This document shows positions 33,280 to 44,607 of a stretch of 64,000 nucleotides of DNA, one piece after another. The notes beneath the pieces are model-generated. The model searched no databases. It had not been told where the DNA came from and saw only the letters and a list, made by a program, of their open reading frames with translations. Made by a program: the position numbers and the translations under genes. Position 1 is the first letter of the stretch, and every line of letters begins with the position of its first letter. Origin of the DNA: Taudactylus pleione (Eukaryota > Chordata > Amphibia > Anura > Myobatrachidae); assembly GCA_031769625.1 (NCBI GenBank), contig JAUIMM010000637.1, forward strand, positions 4,102,501 to 4,166,500, read 5' to 3'.

Positions 33280-33930
33280 ATGGAGGACCAAACTTTCTTC
33301 GATAAAAATAAAAGAGGGAAAGATCAAGAACCCCTTCCTCCTAGTGCTGAAGCTGCTGCCACTAGTCATGACATAGACAATAACATGCCATCAACGTCGT
33401 CTGCCAAGGCCGATGCCCAATGTCATAGTAGAGGGCACATACAATCCCAAATGACAAAGTTCAGGAAAATGACCTTGAAAAAAACATTTAAATCATCTGA
33501 GGAGAAACGTAAACTTGCCAATATGCCATTTACGACACGGAGAGGCAAGCTACGACTAAGGTCTTTCCCTATGTTCATGACTAGTGGTTCAGCTTCACAT
33601 GACGATGGAAGCCCTCCTCCCACTAAAAAAATCAAACGAGTTTAGCTGGCAAAAGCACAGCGAAGAACTGTGCTTTCTAAGAAGATATCACAAATCCCCA
33701 AGGAGAATCCAAGTGTGGTGGCGGTTGTGATGCCTGACCTTCCCAGCACTGGACGGGAAGAGGTGGCTCCCCTGTCCACTTGCTGATATGCAAATTGAAG
33801 ATGTCACTGTTGAAGTACAACAGGATGAGGATACTGGTGGAGCTGGCGCTGAGGAGGAAGTTGGCGAGGAGGATTCTGATGGTGATGTGGTTTGTTTAAA
33901 TCAGGCTCCGGGGGAGACAGTTGTTGTCCG
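33280..33930 (+). pseudogene. broken N-terminal region of hAT transposase
   Basis: A frame opens with ATG at 33280 and runs 121 codons. It is rich in charged and serine residues, with a basic KKIKR stretch just before a TAG at 33643-33645. Similar low-complexity coding sequence continues in that frame to a TGA at 33783-33785. It then continues in another frame from 33788 with a very acidic stretch (EEEVGEEDSDGD). A second frame change near 33930 is needed to join the BED domain downstream. I read this as one ancestral N-terminus broken by stops and frameshifts, not as separate genes. Confidence 0.7.
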
Positions 33931-35841
33931 TGGGATGAAATGCCTGGGCAGAAGACCAAACATTCCACCTCTTTGGTCTGGCAATATTTATATCCAAATC
34001 CGGACAACTGTCTTGCCATATGTACCATATGTAGAGGTGAAATAAGTAGGGGTAGGGACGTTAACCACCTAGGAACATCCGCCCTTATATGGCACCTGCA
34101 GCGCGTTTATAAAAAGTTACTGTCAAGTTCAGAAACTTTGGCTAAGACTGTAAGCAGTCCAGGGACACCTAAATCCCGTTGTCCTGTTGTATCCAAGCGC
34201 CTGCAAACCATACCGTCAACTCCCTCCTCGTCAATTTCCTCCTTAGTCAGGATCGGAAGTAGTCCTGCAGGCCATGTCACTGGCATGACTGACTCTCCTA
34301 TCCGGGATTCCTCCAGAGGCTCCTGCATTGCTGCGCCTACTGCTGCCGCTGCTGCTGTTGCTGCTGCTTGGAGTCGTTCATCATCCCAGAGAGGAAGTAG
34401 GAACACCACTACTTTTGCTAAACAATTGACCCTCCAACAGTCTTTAGCGAGTAGGATGAAGTACGACAGCAGTCATCCTGAAGCAAAACGTATAACTGAG
34501 GCCTTGACTGCTATGTTGGTGTTAGACATGCGTCCGGTATCCGCCATTAGTGCAGTGGGATTTAGACAATTGATGGAGGTAGTGTGTCCCCGGTTCCAAC
34601 TCCCATCTAGATTCCACTTCACTAGGCAGGCGATACAGAGACTGTACAGAGACGTCAGAAAAAGTGTCCTTAGTGTCCTAAAAAATGCGGTTGTACCCAA
34701 TGTCCAATTAACCACGGACATGTGGACAAGTGGAACAGGGCAGACTAAGGACTATATGACTGTGACAGCCCACTGGGTAGATGTATCACCTTACGCAGCA
34801 ACAACAGCAGTGTCACCAGTAGCAGCATCTCAGAAACGCCAGCTCGTTCCAAGGCAGGCTACACTGTGTATCACCGGTTTCAGTAAGAGGCACACCGCTG
34901 ACAACCTCTTAGAGAAGCTGAGGGAAATCATCGCCCAGTGGCTTACCCCACTTAGACTCTCCTGGGGATTTGTGATATCTGACAACGCCACCAATATTGT
35001 GCGGGCATTATATCTGGGCAAATTCCAGCATGTCCCAAGTTTTGCTCACACAATAAACTTGGTGGTGCAGAATTTTCTGAAAAGTGACAGGGGCGTGCAG
35101 GAGACGCTTTGGGTGGCCCGAAAAATTTCTGGCCACTTTCGCCATTCAGCGACTGTGTGCCGAAGACTGGAGCGCCAGCAAACGCTCTTGAACCTGCTCC
35201 GCCATCACCTGAAGCAAGAGGTTGTGACGGGTGGAACTCAACCCTCTATATGTTTCAGAGGATGGAGGAGCAGCAAAAGGCCATTCAAGCCTATACATGA
35301 CATAGGCAAAGGAGGGGGTATGCGCCTGACTCAAGCGCAGTGGAGAATGATTTCCGTGTTGTGCAAGGTTCTCCAGCCCTTCGAACTTGCCACACGTGAA
35401 GTCAGTTCAGACACTGCCAGCTTGAGTCAGGTCATTCCCCTCATCAGGCTTTTGCAGAAGCAGCTGGAGAAAGTGAAGGAGGAGCTAAGACACAGTGATT
35501 CTGCTCGGTATGTGGGACTTGTGGATGAAGCCCTTCATTCGTTTTGCCAGGATTCCAGGGTGGTCAATCTGTTGAAATCAGTCCACTACATTTTGGCCAC
35601 CATGCTTGATCCTAGGTTTAAAGCCTATGTGGTGCCTCTCTTTCCTGCTGACACAAGCCTGCAGAGGTACAAAGACCTGCTGGTGAAAATACTGTCAGCT
35701 GAAGCAGAACGTGACACGTCAACAGCTCCTTCTTCATTTTCTCCCGCAACTGGGGTTGCCAGGAAAAAACGTAGGTATCCTAAGCAACCCGCTGGGGGTG
35801 ATGCAGGGCAGGCAGGACCAAGTTTGGACATCTGGTCCTGA
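33892..35841 (+). pseudogene. hAT transposase, ZBED type, truncated
   Basis: The 649-codon frame carries a BED zinc finger at about residues 25-75, with C44 and C47 and H68, but Tyr73 where the last His is expected. The hAT RNase-H-like core follows. The first acidic residue is D276 in TTDMWTS and the second is D364 in ISDNATN. The usual Cys of the CxxH motif is Ser383 in SFAHTIN. Residues about 446-469 are read in the wrong frame between two compensating indels (about 35231-35300). The expected W-N-S-T motif is visible in the neighbouring frame. The frame ends before the C-terminal dimerisation region and the third catalytic acid. The first residues, before about position 17, are probably out of frame too. 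ZBED/hAT transposases normally bind the element ends and cut and paste them in the nucleus. This one should be inactive. Confidence 0.85.
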
Positions 35842-35850
35842 AAGTGTAGG

Positions 35851-36046
35851 ACCCTTGGGGAAGCATTACTGAGCACCTACGCCCCGGGCAACCAACCCCC
35901 ATGGCCACACCACTAACTGGTTACCCCGGGTAAACCACCCTCCCACAGCCACATTACTAACTAGCTGACCCACCTCTCCAGGCAACCAACCCCCAGAAAG
36001 ACCACCCCTCTGCAGCCAAAAAACCCAGAGCAAACAAAGCCACTGT
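35851..36046. other. junction sequence after the truncated transposase
   Basis: A C-rich stretch with GGCAACCAACCCCCA repeated at about 35887 and 35980. It shows no continuation of the transposase. The hAT element was either deleted or joined to other DNA here. Confidence 0.4.
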
Positions 36047-36960
36047 CGGCAGTGGCCGAACTAGAGAGTGGTGGGCCCAGATGCAAGAATATGCTTTGGG
36101 CACCCCTATGCAGTGCCCCCAGTAGTGGTCCCCCTATGCAGTTCCCCCAGTAGTAGTCCCCCCTCTGCAGTGCCCCCAGTAGTAGTCCCCCCTCTGCAGT
36201 GCCCCCAGTAGTAGTCCCCCTATGCATTGCCCTTAGTAGCGCCCCCCTATACAGTGCCCTAGTAACACCCCCCCTTATACAGTGCCCCCAGTAGCAGCCA
36301 TCCCCCCTGTGCGGTGCCCCCAGTAGCGGCTACCCCCCCATTGCAGTGCCCCCATAGTGGTTCCCATATAGAGTGCCCCCAGAAGTGGTCTCCCTTATGC
36401 ATTGCCCCCAGTAGCTGTCCCCCCAGTAGTAGTCCCCCCTAAGCAGTGACCCCAGTAGTAGTCCCCACTATGGATTGCCCCTTGTAGTGGCCCCACCCTG
36501 TACAGTGCCCCAGTAGTGGCCCCCCCATACAATGTCCCTAGTAGCAGCCACCCCACCTATGCAGTGCCCCCACAGTGTCCACAGTAGCGGCCACCCAAAC
36601 TATGCAGTGCTCCCACAGTGTCTCCAGTAGCGACCCCCCCCCATGCAGTGCCCGTTACACACACACAAAAAAAACAATATAACTTACCTGATCCACACTC
36701 CTGCCGACGACCACCACTCTGCACTATGGGAGAGACGTCATGACATCTCTCCCATCACCTGCTGTGGGTTGAGCCGGAAGGCGGAGCTCATGAGTGAGCT
36801 CCTGTCGGCTCACACCGTGGACGACACAGCAGGCAATGAGAGTCTGTCTGAGACTCTCATCAGCTGCTATAACAAACATACAGCTGCCACTGGCGGCTGT
36901 GTGTTTGTTACCCTGTAGTGTGGACCACGCTCGCGGTCTGCACTACACGGCAGCCCGGGG
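36047..36960. mobile_element. hAT-like non-autonomous element with GTGCCCCCAGTAG repeats, right end lost
   Basis: The left end CAGTGGCCGAACTAGAG matches the terminus at 52873. A tandem region at about 36110-36650 is built on GCAGTGCCCCCAGTAGTAG. The segment 36690-36950, with GGCGGAGCTCATGAGTGAGCTCC, matches 53800-53850 of the complete copy. No right terminus was recognised. Confidence 0.75.
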
Positions 36961-38165
36961 GTTGCTGAAAGTCTGATCACCAGGCAGCCAAATCTGGTCG
37001 CCATGGCGACCTGGCCCACGGGTTTTGTCGAGCCTTGTAGTACTCTTGCTGCAGAGTCTTTTCTGTGTCCTGTTAATAGTGTTACTGTATATTCTGTGTA
37101 GTTATACTGTTTGTAGGGATGAGAAAAGTTGTCAAAACTATTAAACACCCTCCACATTTGGTTGCAACGTTTTGCATATTTCACCAGCGGAATTTGCTTT
37201 AAGTGTTCTCATTTGTCCCTTCTCAGCAGTGGGAAAAGGCTGTCCTTGTTTCCAACATTATTCAATAGTTTTAAATTCAGTGAAATGTAACTGGTTTGCT
37301 CTAACAAAAGTGGGCCTGTCAGATTGTAATGGGGGAACTTTGCAGCCCAGTGAAATGACTTGCTCTCTGTGAAACACTATGTTGTTTTGATTTAGTCCAT
37401 CTGGTTATATGAAAATCCTAATACAAACATGTCAAAAAGTAATAGAGAAAAGCCACTGTGTTGTTGGGGTATAACAACAGCTACAGAATAAGCATTACTT
37501 GAGGAGCTATATGGGAGAAACAATAGGTGGAGCGGTATCTTTAGGTGTCACTGTGTAGTCTCACTTTGTTATACCACTGTACTTACTACTGTGCTGTCTT
37601 CTAGAATCTTGTTATGTTATGATGTTCACATGCACTGGTCACAGGAACATGTATCCCACAAGCTTTCCTTGCTTGTTTGATGCTTGAGCAAGTAAGTATA
37701 TTCTGCAACATTGGATACCATAGTCTATAAGGCAACACCTGTATTTTGATGATGTAGATCAGAGAAATAAGGTGTAAGACAACATACAAGTTGCGTACAG
37801 GAGGTGGGTCAAGCCCTAGAGGTCCAGATGAAAGAATAACAACCTCACAAAGGATAAACTATGTGTCAACAAAGTATCACTGATGGATTCATAGTGACCC
37901 ATTGACTTCATCTCACTCACAGTGAATGCGCGTCCTGTTCATGGAATGAAAATATGACTTCTGATAATGAGTCCTTGCTCAGAGCAGTAAGTAAGCAGGG
38001 AGGTCAGACTGAGGCCAGAATGAGAGCAGAATATTCAGTATGGGACCAGTATATTGGAGTGCACAGTCTACATGCTCTTTGTGATGTTAGTCAGTCCTGT
38101 TCAGGTTTATCAGAATATATTGCAGACCTCTATGTATTGTGAGTTCTAAATACTGGTATTGATCA
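36961..38165. other. gene-free interval
   Basis: No recognisable gene or transposon was found. Composition is mildly AT-rich. Sequence just before 38165 leads into the 67-bp array. Confidence 0.45.
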
Positions 38166-39137
38166 ATACATTGGATGAGAGGCTTAATGTCTCATCCTAT
38201 TCTGTATGTATATGCTTGCACAGCGCCACTTCTCGCGTATAGTACACTGGATGAGAGGCTTAATGCCTCTGTATGTATATGCTTGCACAGCGCCACTTCT
38301 CGCGTACAGTACACTGGATGAGAGGCTTAATGCCTGTCTGTATGTATATGCTTGCACAGCTCCACTTCTCTGGTGCAGTACACTGGATGAGAGGCTTAAT
38401 GCCTCTGTATGTATATGCTTGCACAGCGCTACTTCTCTGGTACAGTACACTGGATGAGAGGCTTAATGCCTCTGTATGTATATGCTTGCACAGCGCCACT
38501 TCTCTGGTACAGTACACTGGATGAGAGGCTTAATGCCTCTGTATGTATATGCTTGCACAGCGCCACTTCTCTTGTACAGTACACTGGATGAGAGGCTTAA
38601 TGCCTCTGTATGTATATGAGTGCACAGGGCCACTTCTTGCGTACAGTACACTGGATGAGAGGCTTAATGCCTCTGTATGTATATGCTTCCACAGCGCCAC
38701 TTCTTGCGTACAGTACACTGGATGAGAGGCTTAATGTCTGTCTGTATGTATATGCTTGCACAGCTCCACTTCTCTGGTGCAGTACACTGGATGAGAGGCT
38801 TAATGCCTCTGTATGTATATGCTTGCACAGCGCTACTTCTCTGGTACAGTACACTGGATGAGAGGCTTAATGCCTCTGTATGTATATGCTTGCACAGCTC
38901 CACTTCTCTGGTGCAGTACACTGGATGAGAGGCTTAATGCCTCTGTATGTATATGCTTGCACAGCTCCACTTCTCTGGTGCAGTACACTGGATGAGAGGC
39001 TTAATGCCTCTGTATGTATATGCTTGCACAGCGCCACTTCTCTGGTACAGTACACTGGATGAGAGGCTTAATGCCTCTGTATGTATATGCTTGCACAGCG
39101 CCACTTCTCTGGTACAGTACACTGGATGAGAGGCTTA
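38166..39137. repeat. 67-bp tandem array, about 14 units
   Basis: The unit contains TGGATGAGAGGCTTAATGCC, TGTATGTATATGCTTGCACAG and CCACTTCTC. It repeats at 67-bp spacing, with two units 69 bp long that carry CTGTCTG. Two blocks starting at about 38206 and 38610 share the same order of variants 404 bp apart, showing block duplication. As 67 is not a multiple of three, the many 60-90-codon frames on both strands are products of the array. Confidence 0.95.
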
Positions 39138-39450
39138 AGGGGTGATCGAATTCTCCAGGATCTGCATCGGGAACGGTCATGAAGAAAAGAAAAGATTCCT
39201 TATCATAAGCGGCAATGTGGCCAGCTGGAAATCACAGAGAACTGAATTCCCACCTTAGCAAATGTTGTTATTCTGTGTGTACATACTTATGCACCATACT
39301 ACTTCTCTTGTTCAGTGAGCTGGATGAGATTCCTAGCACATATTCCTATTCTTTCTGTATATACTAATGCACAGTACCACTTATCTTGTTCTGTATACTG
39401 GATGAGATTCCTAGCACATGTTCTTGTTCTTTATGTATATATTCATGTAC

Positions 39451-39806
39451 AGGGGCGCTGAGAGGGGGGGGGAGCGAGTACTAATTACTCGTGCCCGGGC
39501 TTGCTGGAGGGGCCAGTGGGGGCCTGGGTCTGGCGCTGCCCCCCTCCTCCCTCTTAAATCACAGCAGCCTTGCACATGCTGTTGTGTGCTGGGCTGCACT
39601 GGGAGACTATTCATGGCTGCTAACAAGCAGCCACAGCAGTCTCCTATGCATGTGGGGGGATCGATCACACTGATCGCGCCCCCCCCCACTGGCTATGCAC
39701 CGGGCTGAGCGGATCACAGTGCCCCCCCCCCCCAGGGTAGAAAAAAGTATTTTTATTTCCCTAAGGGGACGCGGCCATACCTCCTGCGATATGACCACGC
39801 ACCTGC
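39451..39806. mobile_element. candidate hAT-like MITE within the array
   Basis: The insert begins AGGGGCGCTGAGAGG after CATGTAC and ends CCACGCACCTGC before TCATTAC. The flanks TCATGTAC (39443-39450) and TCATTAC (39807-39813) differ by one base, giving a possible 8-bp duplication. The interior has long C and G runs and GATCGATCACACTGATCGC. The superfamily is inferred. Confidence 0.55.
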
Positions 39807-39880
39807 TCATTACCATTTCTCTTGTTCTGTATACTGGATGAGATCCCTAGCACATGTTCTTATTCTTCTCTATGTACAGT

Positions 39881-40429
39881 GGGCCTGATTCAGACCCGGA
39901 CGCTCTGACCAGAGCGCTCGCTCTGAATCAGGGCCCTCCTACCTGAAAATGGAGCGGCCTCTTGGACGCTCGCATAGCTGTGGGTGACCACCCACAGCTT
40001 ATGCGAGCGTCCATGATGATGGTCGCGATGGTCAAGACCATCGCGACCATTGGGCTTGCGACGAGACCCTGCGGTAGGGTCTCCCTGCCACAAGCCCTGG
40101 AGTGATTTTGGCTCTATCAGAGCCAAAATCACTCCCACTGACATCACTAGTGATGCCAGTGGGGCCGGACCCAGACGGTAGGCGATCCCATGGGAACGCC
40201 TCCGTCTGGCAACCACGCCCCCGGCACGCCCACCAAAGGGGGCGTGCTGTCAGTCACCATCGACAGCACGCCCCCTTTAGTGCGAGACACATAACGATGG
40301 CTTGGCCGTCGTTATTCGGGTCTTGCGCATGCGCACGACGGAGCTCCCTCCGTCGTGCGCATGCGCATTTGGGTACCATCGACCCGCTTGCGAGCGTCCT
40401 GCGCTCGCGAGCGGGTCTGAATGAGACCC
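39881..40429. mobile_element. GGGCCTGATTCAG-family MITE, full hairpin subfamily
   Basis: A perfect AGT duplication lies at 39878-39880 and 40430-40432. The left end is a duplicated-end hairpin (GGGCCTGATTCAG, then CTCTGAATCAGGGCCC). The hairpin chain is as in 23861 and 63379. It is inserted in the 67-bp array's diverged part. Its high similarity to 23861 suggests recent activity. Confidence 0.94.
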
Positions 40430-40640
40430 AGTATTTGCTCATGCACAATACTACTTCTCTTGCTTTGTATACTGGATGAGATCCCTAGCACATGGTTCTA
40501 TTCTATGTATATATACAGTACACATGCACAGTACTACTTCTCTTGCTTTGTATACTGGATGAGATCCCTAGCACATAGTTCTATTCTATGTATATATATA
40601 CAGTACACATGCACAGTACTACTTCTCTTGTTCCGATTAT

Positions 40641-41090
40641 TGAAAGTCAGAGGAAAGCATTGCATATTTAGTAACACTGGCATATATGTAGGGCTCTGAT
40701 CAGCATTTTACATTGCCTGAGTTCCCTTTCCTTTGGGTTCTGGGTCACCTAACACTCCTTTATCCAGTGATTACTAAGGGGCTAATGTTGTGGTTTTGAT
40801 TAGGGATTTTTTAAAGAGAAACTAACCGTAACATAAAAGTTCCCTCATTTAACAGAGATACAAATAGCATTCAAGTGTATATTCATTACAAAATTCAGGT
40901 CATTGTCAGAATGATAGCGATAGTATTTTATAACGAATACTTTTCCCCAACATCCACCTTCCCGTCAGTATACCTACTGAAGGACACTACAGTCAACCAC
41001 TACCAGCTGCTGATAGCAGAGAAAAATAGCTTGAACACAGCAATATAAATACAATATCAAATATCTAAAATTATTAATTTATTAACCATT
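40641..41090. other. unassigned sequence
   Basis: No feature was recognised in this interval. Confidence 0.4.
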
Positions 41091-41091
41091 A

Positions 41092-41306
41092 TTTATACAG
41101 AGAACATGTTGGCCATTCACATTAGTCCCTGACCCAGTGGAGCTTACAATCCATGTTCCCTACTACACACCATGTAGAATCCAGAACAAACCACCCAAAC
41201 ATGAGAAGAACATGCAAACTCCACACAGAGCCATGGTGGAAACTGAACCCAAGATCTCAGTGCTGTGAGGCAGCAATTGTAACCTCTATGCCAATCATGC
41301 TGCTTA
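41092..41306 (-). mobile_element. diverged SINE, reverse orientation
   Basis: Read on the minus strand, it shares the tail ATTGTAAGCTCCACTGGGTC and the head around AGCACTGAGATCTTGGGTTC with the SINE at 16381. The central V-SINE part is largely decayed. It is older than the copy at 16381. Confidence 0.75.
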
Positions 41307-41316
41307 TGCAGTGACT

Positions 41317-41320
<4 letters not shown>

Positions 41321-41351
<31 letters not shown>
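41321..41351. repeat. TA microsatellite
   Basis: A short (TA)n run follows the reversed SINE. Confidence 0.9.
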
Positions 41352-41352
<1 letters not shown>

Positions 41353-42514
41353 CATGACATTATTTGTTACAGCGCGCAGTACGATAATCTGTAAAATCAG
41401 CAGAAATGTTTAATGTCTGACAAGCCAGAACAGAATCTGAGGTTTCTCAAGCAAAACAAAACACGTACATTGATGGGAAAGTGTATCCTATCTATTGACA
41501 CAGATCTCAGCTGGCTGCCAGCCACTATTGCTACAGGTACGGATGAGGCCTCTTATCCAGCAGCAGGGTTAGAAATTAAATACAATGTCTCCCCTCCAGA
41601 ATAATTCTGAAGCCAACACTTCCTTCTGAAATTTACTGGGACACGTGATTTTCTCATTTTAGATAAAAGGCAAATGTATCTGATTGCTCCCTACACCGCC
41701 CTTCCATGATCTAACCCCTTCGCCTTATTTTACACGACGCGTTTTGACTTTCCGATCTGGTATGTGACTGGCTTCATGCCTCCTAACACACCCAGAACTT
41801 CTGTTTGGGCTTGCATTAGCACACCTAGAGTCACGTATTCTTGCTTACATAAACCATTATAAATATAATACGCTTACTTGTCTACATAAAAGAAAGACAG
41901 TAGGGTCACTGAGGTAATGTGCTTATTGAAAAATGAAACCCGTTGACACTAATAGACTATAAGCCTGTGTGATATCATCTGGTGAGATCTTCTCTTTCTC
42001 AGGGTTCCAAAATGTGGCCCCAGTTAAAGATTTACAAAGTTGTCATCATTTATTTTCAATTTTGTTCATCGCATGAAATCATTTCCAGCAACAAAAAATT
42101 TTTTACATGTTTTTTTTTTTATGCTTGCACGATAATTTATGTGCTCAGCGGCATTTGTAATGCATTTATTTTATTGCATGTTAAAGAACAAATTATAATA
42201 CCGAATTGTATTTCTATTTCTATGTGCGCGGTACTGTATGTATGTATATGTGTTCAAACTGTTTGTTTTTGAAACGTGCATCTGTGACCAATCGGGACGT
42301 TGTGATCTTGCTCATGTGAAATACATGTAGAAACGTGAATGCTTTTTAACTGCCTTTTATTGCATTTGTAATGCTCTCCCATATAAGTGACCGTAAGTGG
42401 ATTGATGCGCACTGAAATGTACAAGCTTTAAAAAAAAAAATGGCCATTAAACATACATCAAACGCTAATATGTACTGTCTCATGTAGGACCATGACTTTC
42501 ATTTTCACTTCCCT
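41352..42514. other. unassigned, possibly single-copy sequence
   Basis: No transposon features were found. The stretch 41960-42470 is AT-rich with scattered conserved-looking words but no reading frame with a known family. Confidence 0.35.
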
Positions 42515-42945
42515 TTAACCACTTGCCTGTCATGGTCGCATCAGAGGGGACCACACCAGGCTGGGCTTTCCCTGACATGGTCGCATTTGATGTGACCAGT
42601 CAGAAGCGCCCAGTGGGAGGCTGCTGGAAGCAGCCACCAGTCTCAGAGGGACCTCCCGGTCCCTCCTCACCAGAGGCTCCGCCCCCAATGTGTCCCAATC
42701 ACTGCTGGCCACAGCAATCGGGCAGTCCAGCTGTACCCCCACATCTAGCAGCAGCTGGCTTCACTACTGTGTCCCAGTCACTGTGGACAGCAGTGATCGG
42801 GCTACCCCCTCACCCCCATCTTTGCAACCCAGCGGCTGCATAGATGAGCAGCCGCCGGGATATATAAGTGCTGAACAAACCACACAGTTTTTTGCCGGCC
42901 AGTGAAAACAGACAGGTGTGAATATTTTGACATGTACTATTTTCA
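42515..42945. repeat. GC-rich repeat-like block
   Basis: The block starts TTAACCACTTGCCTGTCATGG and ends near GCCGGCCAGTGAAAACAG. TGGTCGCAT and CAGCAGTGATCGG words repeat within it. It resembles a dispersed repeat in style, but no termini are certain. Open frames are proline/serine-rich and unconvincing. Confidence 0.4.
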
Positions 42946-43362
42946 TACTTTCCAACTCTCCCTCATTGTCAGGGAGACTCCCTGAAATAGCAGCAATCTC
43001 CCTGTCTCCCTGAAGAGTCTACCAATCTCCCTGATTGCACCTTACCCCCATTATGACACTGTTATATAAAAGAAAAAACAGAGATATGTACATTCAAATG
43101 GGATCATTAATATAATTTCCCTTCATTGGTTATAAGGCACAATGATCCCTATGGTTACATGTATTTTCTGAGAAGTATCAGAGTGTATTCATCAACAAAC
43201 AGATCTTACTAACTGCTTTGGGGCTCATTTACATGTGGATGTTTAGTCAGTGTTAGGACACGCCTCTCAGATGTAGTAGTACACGCCCACTTTACCGCTG
43301 CGCTCATAGGTGCTGCTTTCACAATCTCCCTGAAATGCTTTTTCAAAAGTAGGCATGTATGA
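42946..43362. repeat. candidate DNA repeat with CTCCCT motifs
   Basis: Left-hand words TCATACTTTCCAACTCTCCC and AATCTCCCTG, and right-hand CAATCTCCCTGAAATGC with AAAAGTAGGCATGTATGA, suggest a small element with related ends. The boundaries are approximate. Confidence 0.4.
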
Positions 43363-43779
43363 CTATTTTTAATGAAGTATGTAAATAAATGGGTACTTTC
43401 AGATGGCACGGTTGCCATGTTACAGCTGGGAATATCCACTGACATGGACGGCTGCCGTCCACGGTTTCAATGTTAAAGATTGGGAAAAAATCATACACAC
43501 GACAAAAGCATCACACACGGCACTAAGCCGTTGTGTGTGTGAAACTGTCCTAACACTGCCCGCCCACCCCACTGTTAATACCCAGTGGCTGAATAGAGAA
43601 GCAGCCGCTGGGAACAATGACACTGCCTGCTGGCTCCCCCCCTCTGAGCACCTGGCAGCTGCAGACAGGAGCAGCCACTGGGAACAGTCACACTGCCAGC
43701 CGGCCTCCCTCTGTGCACAGAAAAATATATGGGTTCCATCGATGGCAGCCCGATGACCACAGTCCGCTTATATGCAGTA

Positions 43780-44032
43780 AGGATGTCCATCGTTAGTTAG
43801 CAATCATCGATTGTTAACTGTTGATGGTTGATGATTTGCCATCGATGGCAGAAAGCCAATGGTTCTCTGCCATCGGTGGACAAGTGGGAGCGGATAGTTT
43901 TTTTTTATGGGACCCCTTCAATGGCCATTCCTAATGTGCAGAGCTCAACAATCGATGGCTAAACCATTGATTGTTTTCTCACGATAGTTTAAATCCATTG
44001 TCCATCGATAGTACATCCGTCGATGGCCATCA
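43780..44032. mobile_element. hAT-like MITE with AGGATGTCCATCG ends
   Basis: The left end AGGATGTCCATCGTTAG is mirrored by CGTCGATGGCCATCA. The interior is full of ATCGATGG-type palindromes. The flanks ATGCAGTA (43772-43779) and CTACAGTA (44033-44040) match at six of eight. Confidence 0.65.
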
Positions 44033-44072
44033 CTACAGTATACCGTGTAAATAACTAAATTTATGGTACACT

Positions 44073-44604
44073 GGGCCTGATTCAGACCCGGTCGCAAGCG
44101 CTGAATGCTCGCAACCGGGTCGAAGTTTTCCCAATGGGCATGTGCACGACAGAGCCGGCTCCGTCGTGCGCATGCGCGAGACCCGGCTAGCGACGGGTGC
44201 TCCGTCGCTCTGGCTCTCGCACCAAAGGGGGCGAGCTGTCGATTGTGATTGACAGCTCACCCCATTTGGTAGGCGGGCAGGGGAGTGGCTGGCCAAACGG
44301 AGGCATTCCCGAAGGAATGCCTGCCGTTTGGGGGCGGCCCCACTGACATCACCAGTGATGTCAGTGGGAGAGCTTCCGGCTCTATTAGAGCCAGAAGCTC
44401 TCTGGGGCTTGCGGCCACGAGACCCTACCACAAGGTTCTCGTCTCAAGCCTGATGGTCGTGATGGTCTTGACCATCGCGACCATCAACCCGGCCGCTCGC
44501 AATAGCTATGGGTGGTCACCAACAGCTATGCGAGCGGCCAGGAGGCCGAACAAAAAAATACAAAAAACGCCCTGATTCAGAGCGTCCGTCTCTGAATCAG
44601 GCCC
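44073..44604. mobile_element. GGGCCTGATTCAG-family MITE, hairpin subfamily, reversed
   Basis: A perfect ACT duplication lies at 44070-44072 and 44605-44607. The duplicated-end hairpin is on the right (CCTGATTCAGAGCG, then CTCTGAATCAGGCCC). The interior chain of hairpins matches 25354-25824 in the same orientation. Confidence 0.93.
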
Positions 44605-44607
44605 ACT

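Larger units (their letters stand above)
30693..35850 (+). mobile_element. 5' part of a ZBED-type hAT transposon
   Basis: The left terminus TAGGGATGAGCGGGTTCGGA resembles the ends of the hAT elements at 28299 and 61583. It is followed by a promoter at 30852, two tandem-repeat leaders (30930-31250 and 31270-33250) and the transposase reading frame up to 35841. No right terminus is visible and the coding region stops early, so the element is 3'-truncated. It is the only source of transposase for this class in the window. Confidence 0.75.
39290..40640. repeat. diverged continuation of the 67-bp array, interrupted by two transposons
   Basis: Older units with ACTGGATGAGATTCCTAGCAC and ACTTCTCTTGTTC occur at 39297-39450, 39812-39880 and 40430-40635. 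They flank a hAT-like insert (39451-39806) and a MITE (39881-40429). Removing both inserts gives a continuous set of about 80-bp units. Confidence 0.85.

Noticed and set aside
38184..39129. Many overlapping 60-90-codon frames on both strands
   Set aside because: They repeat every 67 bp in shifting frames and are direct products of the tandem array.
38166..39137. CRISPR-like array
   Set aside because: Units are contiguous with no unique spacers, and the genome context is vertebrate.
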